DNA of 64,000 bases. It comes from Ectothiorhodospira shaposhnikovii. Lineage in GTDB: Bacteria; Pseudomonadota; Gammaproteobacteria; Ectothiorhodospirales; Ectothiorhodospiraceae. Location of the stretch: contig NZ_NRSM01000004.1 of the NCBI RefSeq assembly GCF_016584105.1, positions 62,001-126,000 on the forward strand, written 5' to 3'. Of the stretch, positions 36,287 to 47,400 are shown piece after piece. The translations under genes were made by a program, and so were the position numbers. Within the stretch, counting starts at the first letter, position 1. Each line of letters begins with the position of its first letter. Below the pieces are notes generated by a model. It was not told the DNA's origin and ran no database searches. It was given only the letters and a program-made list of their open reading frames with translations.

Positions 36287-37840
36287 TCATGAGATTTCAG
36301 TGAATGGCGGCGGTCCGCGGCGCTGGATCTTCTCTGCATACATGGCCTTGTCCGCGCGGTGCAGCAAGGCCTCGATATCCTCGTCGGAGTCCCAGATCAC
36401 CGCGCCGATGCTTGGCCCCCTGTAGTCGATGACCACCCCATCCAGATCAAATGTTCCCATGAGAGCAAGACCGATACGGTCCGCAAATTGCCTCGCCTGA
36501 AGCTGAGATTCCGTTTCATCACATGAGCCAGGGGCCACCGCCAGAACGACGAACTCATCGCCTCCATAGCGGGCGGCAAAATCCCCCTCCCGAAGGGCCG
36601 CGCTCAGACGCCGGCCAAACTGCACCAGAAAATAATCGCCGCTACGATGCCCGAAACGATCGTTGATCTGCTTGAAACCGTCCAGATCAATGAACAACAC
36701 CATCACCACCGACTCCCCCAGCCGGATGGCCTGCGACACCATGCGCTGGGCCGTCTCGAACAGATAGCGGCGATTAGGCAACCCCGTCAGGGGATCATTC
36801 AGCGCAAAACGGCTCAACTCACGGTTGGCGGCCTGGAGCTGCTCGTAGTCCCGGAGCCGGATCGCCAGCAGGGAAAGGTAGTTGGACAAGGCGATCAGCA
36901 ACAGACCATCACCGCCGGTCGGGTCCACCGGCTCATCAGCCAGGACCAGGATGCCGCCTTCCAGATCCTTGTGCGTGGCCGCGGTGAGCAAACCCACCGC
37001 CCCTCCATTCCCAAGACCCAACCGGGTTCGCAACCCGGCAATGGCCTCCATTGGCCAACCCTTCAGCAAGGATGGATTGTCCCTGGAGTGCATGCAATTC
37101 ACTGAGTCACCCAATTGCGCCAGCACCTCCCTGATGAGTTGCTCATAACCGCCCGGCTCCTGCCCCTCCTCCACCACGGGGCGACCGGCCTGCATGCGAA
37201 AACAAACAACATGCCGCCAGACAGGGAGAGCCTCCAGGCGCCTGGCCACCTGCTTCAGGGTCTGATGAAGATTGCGGGCCTCAACACACAGATTGCCGAT
37301 CTCCGAGGCAATGGACATCTTTTGCACCAGCGCTTCGGCCCGCTCCGCCCGATAGTTGGCGGTATCAAGATTGATCTCTCGCAACAGTTGGGCGGAGATG
37401 ACTTCGGCAAACATGCCGACGATGGCCATGGCCTCGGGAGTCACCTCCACCGGCTGACAACTGGCGCCACAGAGGGTGCCCTGAACCGTGCCGTCGGCAC
37501 CACGGATGGGGAAAGTGAGGTAAGTCTTCACGCCCAGGACGGTGCTGGCCAGTGAATCCGGCCAGCGTTCATCCACATCATTGATCAACAGGCGCTCACC
37601 AGCCAGGACACGGCTGCAGAGGGTGTCCTCCCAGGGAGCCGACATACCGGGGAGGATCTGCAGCTGATCGGTGTTATGGGTGAACAGGACCGTCTGAGTG
37701 CCCTTGTAAACCCGGGTGAGGAACACCGACTCAAGACCGGTGACCCGCTGGAGAATATCCAGCAGGGGTTGGATGGTCGCCGCCACGCCTGGTGCCGTGG
37801 CGGCCCCGGCGGCAAATTGTTGGATCTCTTGCAGCCACAT
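36287..37840 (-). CDS. GAF-GGDEF diguanylate cyclase
   Basis: A 517-residue soluble protein. An N-terminal GAF domain (about 20-155, with LINDVDERWPDSLASTVLGVKTYLTFPI) and a second, weaker GAF-like stretch (about 190-330) precede a GGDEF domain (about 345-510). The active site RYGGDEF is intact and REGD five residues before it is a product-inhibition site, so it should be an active cyclase. No membrane segment is seen. It starts a minus-strand run with the BLUF gene 145 bases downstream. Confidence 0.92.
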   Translation of the reverse strand: MWLQEIQQFAAGAATAPGVAATIQPLLDILQRVTGLESVFLTRVYKGTQTVLFTHNTDQLQILPGMSAPWEDTLCSRVLAGERLLINDVDERWPDSLASTVLGVKTYLTFPIRGADGTVQGTLCGASCQPVEVTPEAMAIVGMFAEVISAQLLREINLDTANYRAERAEALVQKMSIASEIGNLCVEARNLHQTLKQVARRLEALPVWRHVVCFRMQAGRPVVEEGQEPGGYEQLIREVLAQLGDSVNCMHSRDNPSLLKGWPMEAIAGLRTRLGLGNGGAVGLLTAATHKDLEGGILVLADEPVDPTGGDGLLLIALSNYLSLLAIRLRDYEQLQAANRELSRFALNDPLTGLPNRRYLFETAQRMVSQAIRLGESVVMVLFIDLDGFKQINDRFGHRSGDYFLVQFGRRLSAALREGDFAARYGGDEFVVLAVAPGSCDETESQLQARQFADRIGLALMGTFDLDGVVIDYRGPSIGAVIWDSDEDIEALLHRADKAMYAEKIQRRGPPPFTEIS

Positions 37841-38105
37841 TCTGCAAGTATAGGTCGTTATCCGTAAGCAGATCGAGTGCTCGGCGGGTCGTTCCGGGAA
37901 AGGCGTCGGGGCCGATCCTGTAGACAGATGATCCCCGTGCGCTGCCTGCCTGTGAAGTGGCCGGGTGGGCGTGGAATATTAGGGTTGAGGCATGTAATGG
38001 CCGCAAGCTATGCTCGATAACGGGTGCGGTGGTGATCCTCCCTGGGGGAGGCAAAGCGCCCTGCGCGAGATGTCCGGTTCGAACCCGTGCACCACCGACA
38101 CCCAG

Positions 38106-38246
38106 TCATGCCAAAAACGCCCGGACCAAGCCCGTAACGATCACGCCCAGGGCGGCGAACAAAACCATCACCGCCAGATCCACCGAGGCTGCAGCCAACC
38201 CTATGGCGGCCAGCATGAGCAGAAAACCTTGAAAGACCAACTTCAT
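38106..38246 (-). CDS. Small two-helix membrane protein, unknown
   Basis: A 46-residue protein, almost wholly hydrophobic: MKLVFQGFLLMLAAIGLAAA and then a second hydrophobic stretch ending LVRAFLA. GGGAG is seven bases before its ATG. It lies between the GAF-GGDEF gene and the phage-gene remnant at the leader-distal end of the CRISPR array. No family is recognised; it may be a phage or element leftover. Confidence 0.5.
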   Translation of the reverse strand: MKLVFQGFLLMLAAIGLAAASVDLAVMVLFAALGVIVTGLVRAFLA

Positions 38247-38284
38247 GGACCATCTCCCGAGAGATCTTGAATATCTTCTCGTCA

Positions 38285-38366
38285 CGGGCTGTGGATTGCC
38301 GGTCGCCTTACCCAGGCGCTCCAGCGCGGCAATCACCTCGCTGGCGTCGATCTGTACTTCGATCAC
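38285..38366 (-). pseudogene. Truncated phage virion-morphogenesis gene remnant
   Basis: From a GTG at 38366 (AGGAG seven bases upstream) the frame reads MIEVQIDASEVIAALERLGK and then ATGNPQPV, which resembles the N-terminus of phage virion morphogenesis (gpG-like) proteins; full proteins run to about 150 residues. The likeness stops after about 27 residues and the frame runs into the small membrane gene. The GTG overlaps the stop of an upstream frame (GTGA), as in a tight phage operon. The match is from memory, not a search. Confidence 0.45.
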
Positions 38367-38464
38367 AGCCATGCTCCTGTAAGACTTGGCGAGCGCATCG
38401 GACTGTCGTGCTCATACCACGAAACGCTGCGGACGTTGCGGCAGAGGCGCCGCCAAGTCATTTC

Positions 38465-41400
38465 GGTTCATCCCCGCACCTGCGGGGAACGCGAAAAGCA
38501 AGGCGCTGGGCTGGGACTCGACGGCGGTTCATCCCCGCACCTGCGGGGAACGCCCCTTAACAAATACCAGGACGTTCTGGTGTGTCGGTTCATCCCCGCA
38601 CCTGCGGGGAACGCTTGGCGGCGGCGTCGAACTGTTCCGACAGGGCCGGTTCATCCCCGCACCTGCGGGGAACGCGCAGCTCGGCCACGGACAGCTCGGC
38701 CAGTGCCCGGTTCATCCCCGCACCTGCGGGGAACGCGACCCTCGCACCGATACACCTGCCCATGCGCGCGGTTCATCCCCGCACCTGCGGGGAACGCCCG
38801 GAGGTTTGGGCAATAATGTCGGATCAGACCGGTTCATCCCCGCACCTGCGGGGAACGCTTACCCGCACAGGGAGGACCTACACAACCTGCCGGTTCATCC
38901 CCGCACCTGCGGGGAACGCTACCGTAATGGAGCCGAAGCAATGAATTTGACCGGTTCATCCCCGCACCTGCGGGGAACGCAACTGCTACGGCATCAGGGG
39001 AGACAGGGAAGGCGGTTCATCCCCGCACCTGCGGGGAACGCTCCATCCCCTTGGGCCAGTATTCCTTCTCCAGCGGTTCATCCCCGCACCTGCGGGGAAC
39101 GCCACGTACGGCCTCTGAAAATCCGTCCATTTGCCGGTTCATCCCCGCACCTGCGGGGAACGCATTCGGCGAGCACTCGTCGATCCCTCGACGATCGGTT
39201 CATCCCCGCACCTGCGGGGAACGCCGCGGAAACCTCAGCCCGAAGGTCGCTCAGGCCGGTTCATCCCCGCACCTGCGGGGAACGCGACTCTCCTGATAGT
39301 TCAACACGCCCTCACGCTGGTTCATCCCCGCACCTGCGGGGAACGCCCGAAGTTTTTGACCCTGCCGACCGGCGTAAACGGTTCATCCCCGCACCTGCGG
39401 GGAACGCGATACATGGTAAGAAGAACACCGTCTCACTATGCGGTTCATCCCCGCACCTGCGGGGAACGCCGCCCCTCCGGTAGGTGAATCGGATCAGGGG
39501 CTGGTTCATCCCCGCACCTGCGGGGAACGCTCATCACTGGGAACGATGATGACTGTCTCGAACGGTTCATCCCCGCACCTGCGGGGAACGCTTGAACTAT
39601 CAGGAGAGTCAGCACAACTCCTTCGGTTCATCCCCGCACCTGCGGGGAACGCTGGAGCATGGGAACGATCTAGCTGTGTGCAGCCGGTTCATCCCCGCAC
39701 CTGCGGGGAACGCATGTTCTGCATGATGGCGGCATACGTTGAAGGTGGTTCATCCCCGCACCTGCGGGGAACGCTGGGCCGACGTGGTTTGTGGTTTCAT
39801 ACGAGGCGGTTCATCCCCGCACCTGCGGGGAACGCGGAGGCGGGATGTGTTGCTGCAACCCCTATCGCGGTTCATCCCCGCACCTGCGGGGAACGCAACT
39901 CCATTTCTACGTGCTTTTCCCCGCCAATCGGTTCATCCCCGCACCTGCGGGGAACGCGGCGCCGGACAGGCCACCACCGGCGGCACGGGCGGTTCATCCC
40001 CGCACCTGCGGGGAACGCGGGGATGAATCAAGCAAAAGCCCGCTCTACGGCGGTTCATCCCCGCACCTGCGGGGAACGCCAGATCTACGCCTTTGAGAGC
40101 GCGCCAGGGGTCGGTTCATCCCCGCACCTGCGGGGAACGCCTGACCCTGCAGCCAAGCCACAAAGGCATTGGCGGTTCATCCCCGCACCTGCGGGGAACG
40201 CGGCGATGCAACCCGGGGGCAACCCTGCACCCCCGGTTCATCCCCGCACCTGCGGGGAACGCGGTTTCCAGTAGCAGGGGGTTGAGCTTCTGGACGGTTC
40301 ATCCCCGCACCTGCGGGGAACGCTGGCACACGGGGATGCTGTCCTTGACCTGGAGCGGTTCATCCCCGCACCTGCGGGGAACGCGGGGCTCGATGGCGCG
40401 GCCGGTGGCGAGCCGGACGGTTCATCCCCGCACCTGCGGGGAACGCGGCATGTGCTCCCGGTACCAGCCCTGGGACAACGGTTCATCCCCGCACCTGCGG
40501 GGAACGCTCTCCTGGGGGCTCCTGTGTTGTCAACAAAGCCGGTTCATCCCCGCACCTGCGGGGAACGCATTACCACCGCGTCTCTGGTAATCCAACAATT
40601 CGGTTCATCCCCGCACCTGCGGGGAACGCACACGTTCATCAACGTCCAACCCGACAAAATCCGGTTCATCCCCGCACCTGCGGGGAACGCGTCACCACCG
40701 CCGCGCATCAGGTTTGTCATTTCGGTTCATCCCCGCACCTGCGGGGAACGCTGGCGTCCAGCAGCCGCTTCCCTTCAGGATGCCGGTTCATCCCCGCACC
40801 TGCGGGGAACGCGCAGGGCCGGAGTACGCCGCCGGCCGCCCGAACGGTTCATCCCCGCACCTGCGGGGAACGCTCCGGCAAAAAACTGAGAGACGCGGCG
40901 CGGGCCGGTTCATCCCCGCACCTGCGGGGAACGCGTAGTGATCGACGAGCCGTTTCTGACGGCCGTCGGTTCATCCCCGCACCTGCGGGGAACGCGCCAT
41001 CGCAACTGACCCGATAGGGCGAGCGGCCGGTTCATCCCCGCACCTGCGGGGAACGCACGGTGGCCGCGGTGAGCGTTGCCATGTTCGCCGGTTCATCCCC
41101 GCACCTGCGGGGAACGCGCCTACCGCAGCATGCACCCGGACGCCTCCGGCGGTTCATCCCCGCACCTGCGGGGAACGCGCGGCCCGCCTGAACTCCTCGC
41201 GAACGCCATGCGGTTCATCCCCGCACCTGCGGGGAACGCTACTTCGCCACCTCGATGAAGGCCTGCGCGACCGGTTCATCCCCGCACCTGCGGGGAACGC
41301 GGACTGGTTTACGGAATGGGGCATCAGCCAGCCGGTTCATCCCCGCACCTGCGGGGAACGCGAGTGGACGAGCACACGCAGCGCATCTCTGCGCGGTTCA

Positions 41401-44400
41401 TCCCCGCACCTGCGGGGAACGCCACGTTGCGGTCAATGTGCCCGTCTGCCACGGCGGTTCATCCCCGCACCTGCGGGGAACGCGGTGGCTGGCGGTAGGC
41501 GAGGGGCCGAAAAAACGGTTCATCCCCGCACCTGCGGGGAACGCGTTGACGTGAGTCTGACCCCAGCGCAAGAGAGCGGTTCATCCCCGCACCTGCGGGG
41601 AACGCGCTGGACGTGCTACCCGGTGGCAGCCTGGTGGGGGTTCATCCCCGCACCTGCGGGGAACGCGGCTCCGCCAGGAGTTGAACAAGATCGGCGGCCG
41701 GTTCATCCCCGCACCTGCGGGGAACGCTATAGGCCCTGTTGAACGAGCAGGGGGTAGACCGGTTCATCCCCGCACCTGCGGGGAACGCGTGCCCGACGCA
41801 CTTGACCATATCTCATCAATGCGGTTCATCCCCGCACCTGCGGGGAACGCTGTTCACTTGGTTGCCTCAGTTGCGGAGGGGGCGGTTCATCCCCGCACCT
41901 GCGGGGAACGCACGATAGCAGAGGGCTCCAGCGTTTGACGTGCCGGTTCATCCCCGCACCTGCGGGGAACGCAGTTGTCTTCCAACCACTGACACAACCG
42001 CTGCTGGTTCATCCCCGCACCTGCGGGGAACGCAACGCAGCTTTACATGGAAAGCAACGTCACGCCGGTTCATCCCCGCACCTGCGGGGAACGCTGTCAC
42101 GACTTGCTGATATTTTCGCTCGGCGTCGGTTCATCCCCGCACCTGCGGGGAACGCATGAAACAGCCGCAACCCACAAAAGTAAGTGACGGTTCATCCCCG
42201 CACCTGCGGGGAACGCGGGAAGGGGTCCGTTGTGCATTCCACAAAGGCCGGTTCATCCCCGCACCTGCGGGGAACGCATTGCTGTGACACACGGTGGCGT
42301 GATCGCAATAGGTTCATCCCCGCACCTGCGGGGAACGCCTCGACCCCCTGGAAGGGCCGCGCTGGACTCCCGGTTCATCCCCGCACCTGCGGGGAACGCG
42401 GGAAAATCGCCATCATGACAACCTCGGTCATCGGTTCATCCCCGCACCTGCGGGGAACGCTATCCCGGTCGGCCACCCGCTGGCCGTCAAGACGGTTCAT
42501 CCCCGCACCTGCGGGGAACGCCATATCCGTGATCACATGATCCCGGTACGGGTCGGTTCATCCCCGCACCTGCGGGGAACGCGTATTCATAGTGACCATC
42601 CCTGTCGGCAGGCCCGGTTCATCCCCGCACCTGCGGGGAACGCGTAGCGCCTTGCGCCTACCCTGATTTTCTGGGCGGTTCATCCCCGCACCTGCGGGGA
42701 ACGCTCTGTCATGCTCAAGTTTCAGGCGGGCTTGGGCGGTTCATCCCCGCACCTGCGGGGAACGCGCCTCAACCGACGGGGCGGTCACCCCTACGATCGG
42801 TTCATCCCCGCACCTGCGGGGAACGCTTCTCCGCGCCCGAAGGCCGGGCCGCCTAAACCGGTTCATCCCCGCACCTGCGGGGAACGCTTGAGCTTCCATC
42901 AGGCCTTCTCCTCAAACATCGGTTCATCCCCGCACCTGCGGGGAACGCCACACCAAGGAGCTGCAGGCCGAGCGGGATGCCGGTTCATCCCCGCACCTGC
43001 GGGGAACGCGCGATGGATGCGGTCGGCGGCATGGATCAGGTCGGTTCATCCCCGCACCTGCGGGGAACGCTGGTCCAGCTCCCGTACCAGATCCTCCAAT
43101 GGCGGTTCATCCCCGCACCTGCGGGGAACGCAACTGATAGGCCTCCTGCAGGATCGACACCGCCGGTTCATCCCCGCACCTGCGGGGAACGCGGGATCGC
43201 ATTGGGGAGTGGCTGTATGGCGCGCGGTTCATCCCCGCACCTGCGGGGAACGCTGATCCACCATGCCTCAGCCATGACGCACCGCCGGTTCATCCCCGCA
43301 CCTGCGGGGAACGCGCAGGCTGGTTGATCGGTTGATGGAGCACGGCCGGTTCATCCCCGCACCTGCGGGGAACGCGACAACTGAGTCGGGCCAGCAGACA
43401 TATATCGCGGTTCATCCCCGCACCTGCGGGGAACGCTGGATTTGTCGTTCTCCCGAGCATGAAGCTGACGGTTCATCCCCGCACCTGCGGGGAACGCGAT
43501 CGACCCGACCCCCTAAGCTGAGTCCGTATGGGTTCATCCCCGCACCTGCGGGGAACGCCCGATACGCCGGCTCATTTCAGCGTATACCTCCGGTTCATCC
43601 CCGCACCTGCGGGGAACGCTCAAAATAAAAAGCCATGTCCTGTTCTCCTTACGGTTCATCCCCGCACCTGCGGGGAACGCGGAAGGGTCAATGCCAGTTC
43701 AACTGTCTGCGCCGGTTCATCCCCGCACCTGCGGGGAACGCTTCGGGCGTCTTCTGAATACCGAGGCGGAAAACGGTTCATCCCCGCACCTGCGGGGAAC
43801 GCGCGCCCAAGTTTGTCCACAAAGGGAAGCAGGTCGGTTCATCCCCGCACCTGCGGGGAACGCACCTGTGCGGTTTTCGCTGCCATTTCGTCCAACGGTT
43901 CATCCCCGCACCTGCGGGGAACGCTGGGTGCAGGCGGCCGCCATCCTGATGCCCGTACGGTTCATCCCCGCACCTGCGGGGAACGCCTGCCCCGCCGTGC
44001 TGCGGCGGCTTCCTATAGCGGTTCATCCCCGCACCTGCGGGGAACGCGGGCATAGGCCACGACCCTGGCCAGCACACCGCGGTTCATCCCCGCACCTGCG
44101 GGGAACGCGTTTATGTCTCCCGTGATCCCTGTTCCTGCTACGGTTCATCCCCGCACCTGCGGGGAACGCTGATCCTCTGCCGCTGTTTTCGGAAGAAATG
44201 CCGGTTCATCCCCGCACCTGCGGGGAACGCCTACCAGGTGGCCGCCCTGCCTGGACGGTAGGCGGTTCATCCCCGCACCTGCGGGGAACGCGTGCGGTAC
44301 ACAGTGGTGATCGAGAGCGGAGACGGTTCATCCCCGCACCTGCGGGGAACGCGATCGACAAGGCCGTCTCGATCCTGCAGGAGGCGGTTCATCCCCGCAC

Positions 44401-47400
44401 CTGCGGGGAACGCACCCCATCATCGGCGGCAAGCACGACGGCAACCGGTTCATCCCCGCACCTGCGGGGAACGCGAAGACGTGCAGCGCCAGGCGGCCTT
44501 CAACGCGGGTTCATCCCCGCACCTGCGGGGAACGCGCCTTGGATTCGCCGGACTCAGGGTTGAACAGCGGTTCATCCCCGCACCTGCGGGGAACGCGGTC
44601 AGGACAACGTCTCGACGTTTTTCGCCTACGGTTCATCCCCGCACCTGCGGGGAACGCGCGGGTGCTGCGGACTCCATGTCCACGGAAGCCGGTTCATCCC
44701 CGCACCTGCGGGGAACGCTGCATCACCGGGTCCTCAGTCCATGCCACGAACGGTTCATCCCCGCACCTGCGGGGAACGCTCTAGGCCGGGGGCCGAAGGC
44801 AAGAACGCCTCCGGTTCATCCCCGCACCTGCGGGGAACGCGTGGACGGGGACATGCCCAACACCTGGCGCTACGGTTCATCCCCGCACCTGCGGGGAACG
44901 CTGGTTGCGCGGGAATGGCAGTTTGAGCAATCTCGGTTCATCCCCGCACCTGCGGGGAACGCTTCATGATTTCACTCCGGCAGTTGGTTGAGGGCGGTTC
45001 ATCCCCGCACCTGCGGGGAACGCGACCGCTATTTTCGTGCCTTTGCCCGAAAAGCCGGTTCATCCCCGCACCTGCGGGGAACGCCTGCTGATGCTGACCT
45101 CCCGGCAGTGGTACCACGGTTCATCCCCGCACCTGCGGGGAACGCGGTGTATTGGGTCATACCCCAACCCCCTGCATCGGTTCATCCCCGCACCTGCGGG
45201 GAACGCGTATATCACCCGGTCAACGGTGAAGGTTTCAACGGTTCATCCCCGCACCTGCGGGGAACGCCCGGATTGCGCCCGTGGTGCTTGGGTTCCTGCC
45301 GGTTCATCCCCGCACCTGCGGGGAACGCGCGACGTTCGCCAAGGCCGCCGCCCTGGCTGGCGGTTCATCCCCGCACCTGCGGGGAACGCATGACGCCGGA
45401 GTACCGACCCACAAGGCGCCGCGGTTCATCCCCGCACCTGCGGGGAACGCCGTATCGTCGCTGTTGTCATTGCGTGTTGCAGCGGTTCATCCCCGCACCT
45501 GCGGGGAACGCGGCAATGCGGTAACAAATCTCCTCAGCTAATTCGGTTCATCCCCGCACCTGCGGGGAACGCAAGCTGGTATGAATGAAGAAACGATGCG
45601 CGATCGGTTCATCCCCGCACCTGCGGGGAACGCAGGCGCTGCCCAGACTCAAAGCATTCCACGATCGGTTCATCCCCGCACCTGCGGGGAACGCATATTC
45701 TGAGCCCGGTCAAGCATGAACCGCTGCGGTTCATCCCCGCACCTGCGGGGAACGCGCTCTTGTCCGGCTCCTGACTGAAAAACCCTGCGGTTCATCCCCG
45801 CACCTGCGGGGAACGCATCGCATGGTGTGTGCATGAGGCAGACCCTTACGGTTCATCCCCGCACCTGCGGGGAACGCCGGCCCACAAACCAATAGTCGGC
45901 AAGAAAGTGCGGTTCATCCCCGCACCTGCGGGGAACGCGCAAACGACACCTTCTCATACTTCCGCAGAAGCGGTTCATCCCCGCACCTGCGGGGAACGCG
46001 TGCGACAAGTTGGCGGACGCTATCTCTTGGCTCGGTTCATCCCCGCACCTGCGGGGAACGCTTCCGGATAATGCAGAGCCGCTGATTGACGAGCGGTTCA
46101 TCCCCGCACCTGCGGGGAACGCTGACGATGCTCCGCCGTGTAATCGTTGGCCGACGGTTCATCCCCGCACCTGCGGGGAACGCCCCGCCTGGGTCCGGTA
46201 GCGCAGGACGTAGACCGGTTCATCCCCGCACCTGCGGGGAACGCGGGGATCAGGAGAAAATCATGCCCTTGACCCACGGTTCATCCCCGCACCTGCGGGG
46301 AACGCTGGGGGTGTATCTCCCCGGCGTTACACCGTTACGGTTCATCCCCGCACCTGCGGGGAACGCTTCCCCGGTTCGACTGTACCAGGCGCGACAGGCG
46401 GTTCATCCCCGCACCTGCGGGGAACGCTTCCATGGGGCGGTTCCCTCCTGGCCCGTGGCCGGTTCATCCCCGCACCTGCGGGGAACGCGCCTGGCACACC
46501 CGCGAGGATCGTTTCACTGACGGTTCATCCCCGCACCTGCGGGGAACGCCCTGCATGATCACCGCCAGGCAGTCCCCCGGGCGGTTCATCCCCGCACCTG
46601 CGGGGAACGCCTCTTATTGTGTCTCAAGCGGGAATATTAAGCCGGTTCATCCCCGCACCTGCGGGGAACGCCTCAGCCCGATCCGGCGTGACTTCTCAAT
46701 CACCGGTTCATCCCCGCACCTGCGGGGAACGCCTTTGAGTAGCCAGCAGAACAGCACAGTTTGCCGGTTCATCCCCGCACCTGCGGGGAACGCGGCCACC
46801 CCGCCAGGGTGGCCGGTGTTCCAGGCGGTTCATCCCCGCACCTGCGGGGAACGCATTAACACGCTTTGCCGCTCGCACCTGTACGCGCGGTTCATCCCCG
46901 CACCTGCGGGGAACGCGACGCACTTGTTAAATGGGTGCCGGAAGTTAGCGGTTCATCCCCGCACCTGCGGGGAACGCCGGTCCTCAAGCATTTGCGGGGT
47001 CAGTCGCGTCTGGTTCATCCCCGCACCTGCGGGGAACGCGAGGGGCTCCCAGTCGGTCACCCGGTAAACGTCGGTTCATCCCCGCACCTGCGGGGAACGC
47101 ATGTTCGATGAACAGCTGGCCGCCCGCGAAATCGGTTCATCCCCGCACCTGCGGGGAACGCTTTTCGTCCAGCTTGCCGGAACGCAGCGTGCCCGGTTCA
47201 TCCCCGCACCTGCGGGGAACGCTATGTGCTCCGTCAGCAGCGCGCGGATCTGGTCGGTTCATCCCCGCACCTGCGGGGAACGCCTCTGGCTGCTGGCGTA
47301 GGCAGTGCTGTTGCCCGGTTCATCCCCGCACCTGCGGGGAACGCGATCCCGTCATGATCCTGCCGTCCACGGTGCGCGGTTCATCCCCGCACCTGCGGGG

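Noticed and set aside
38465-38492. A degenerate terminal repeat at the leader-distal end
   Set aside because: I expected decay here, but the repeat is identical to the others by eye.
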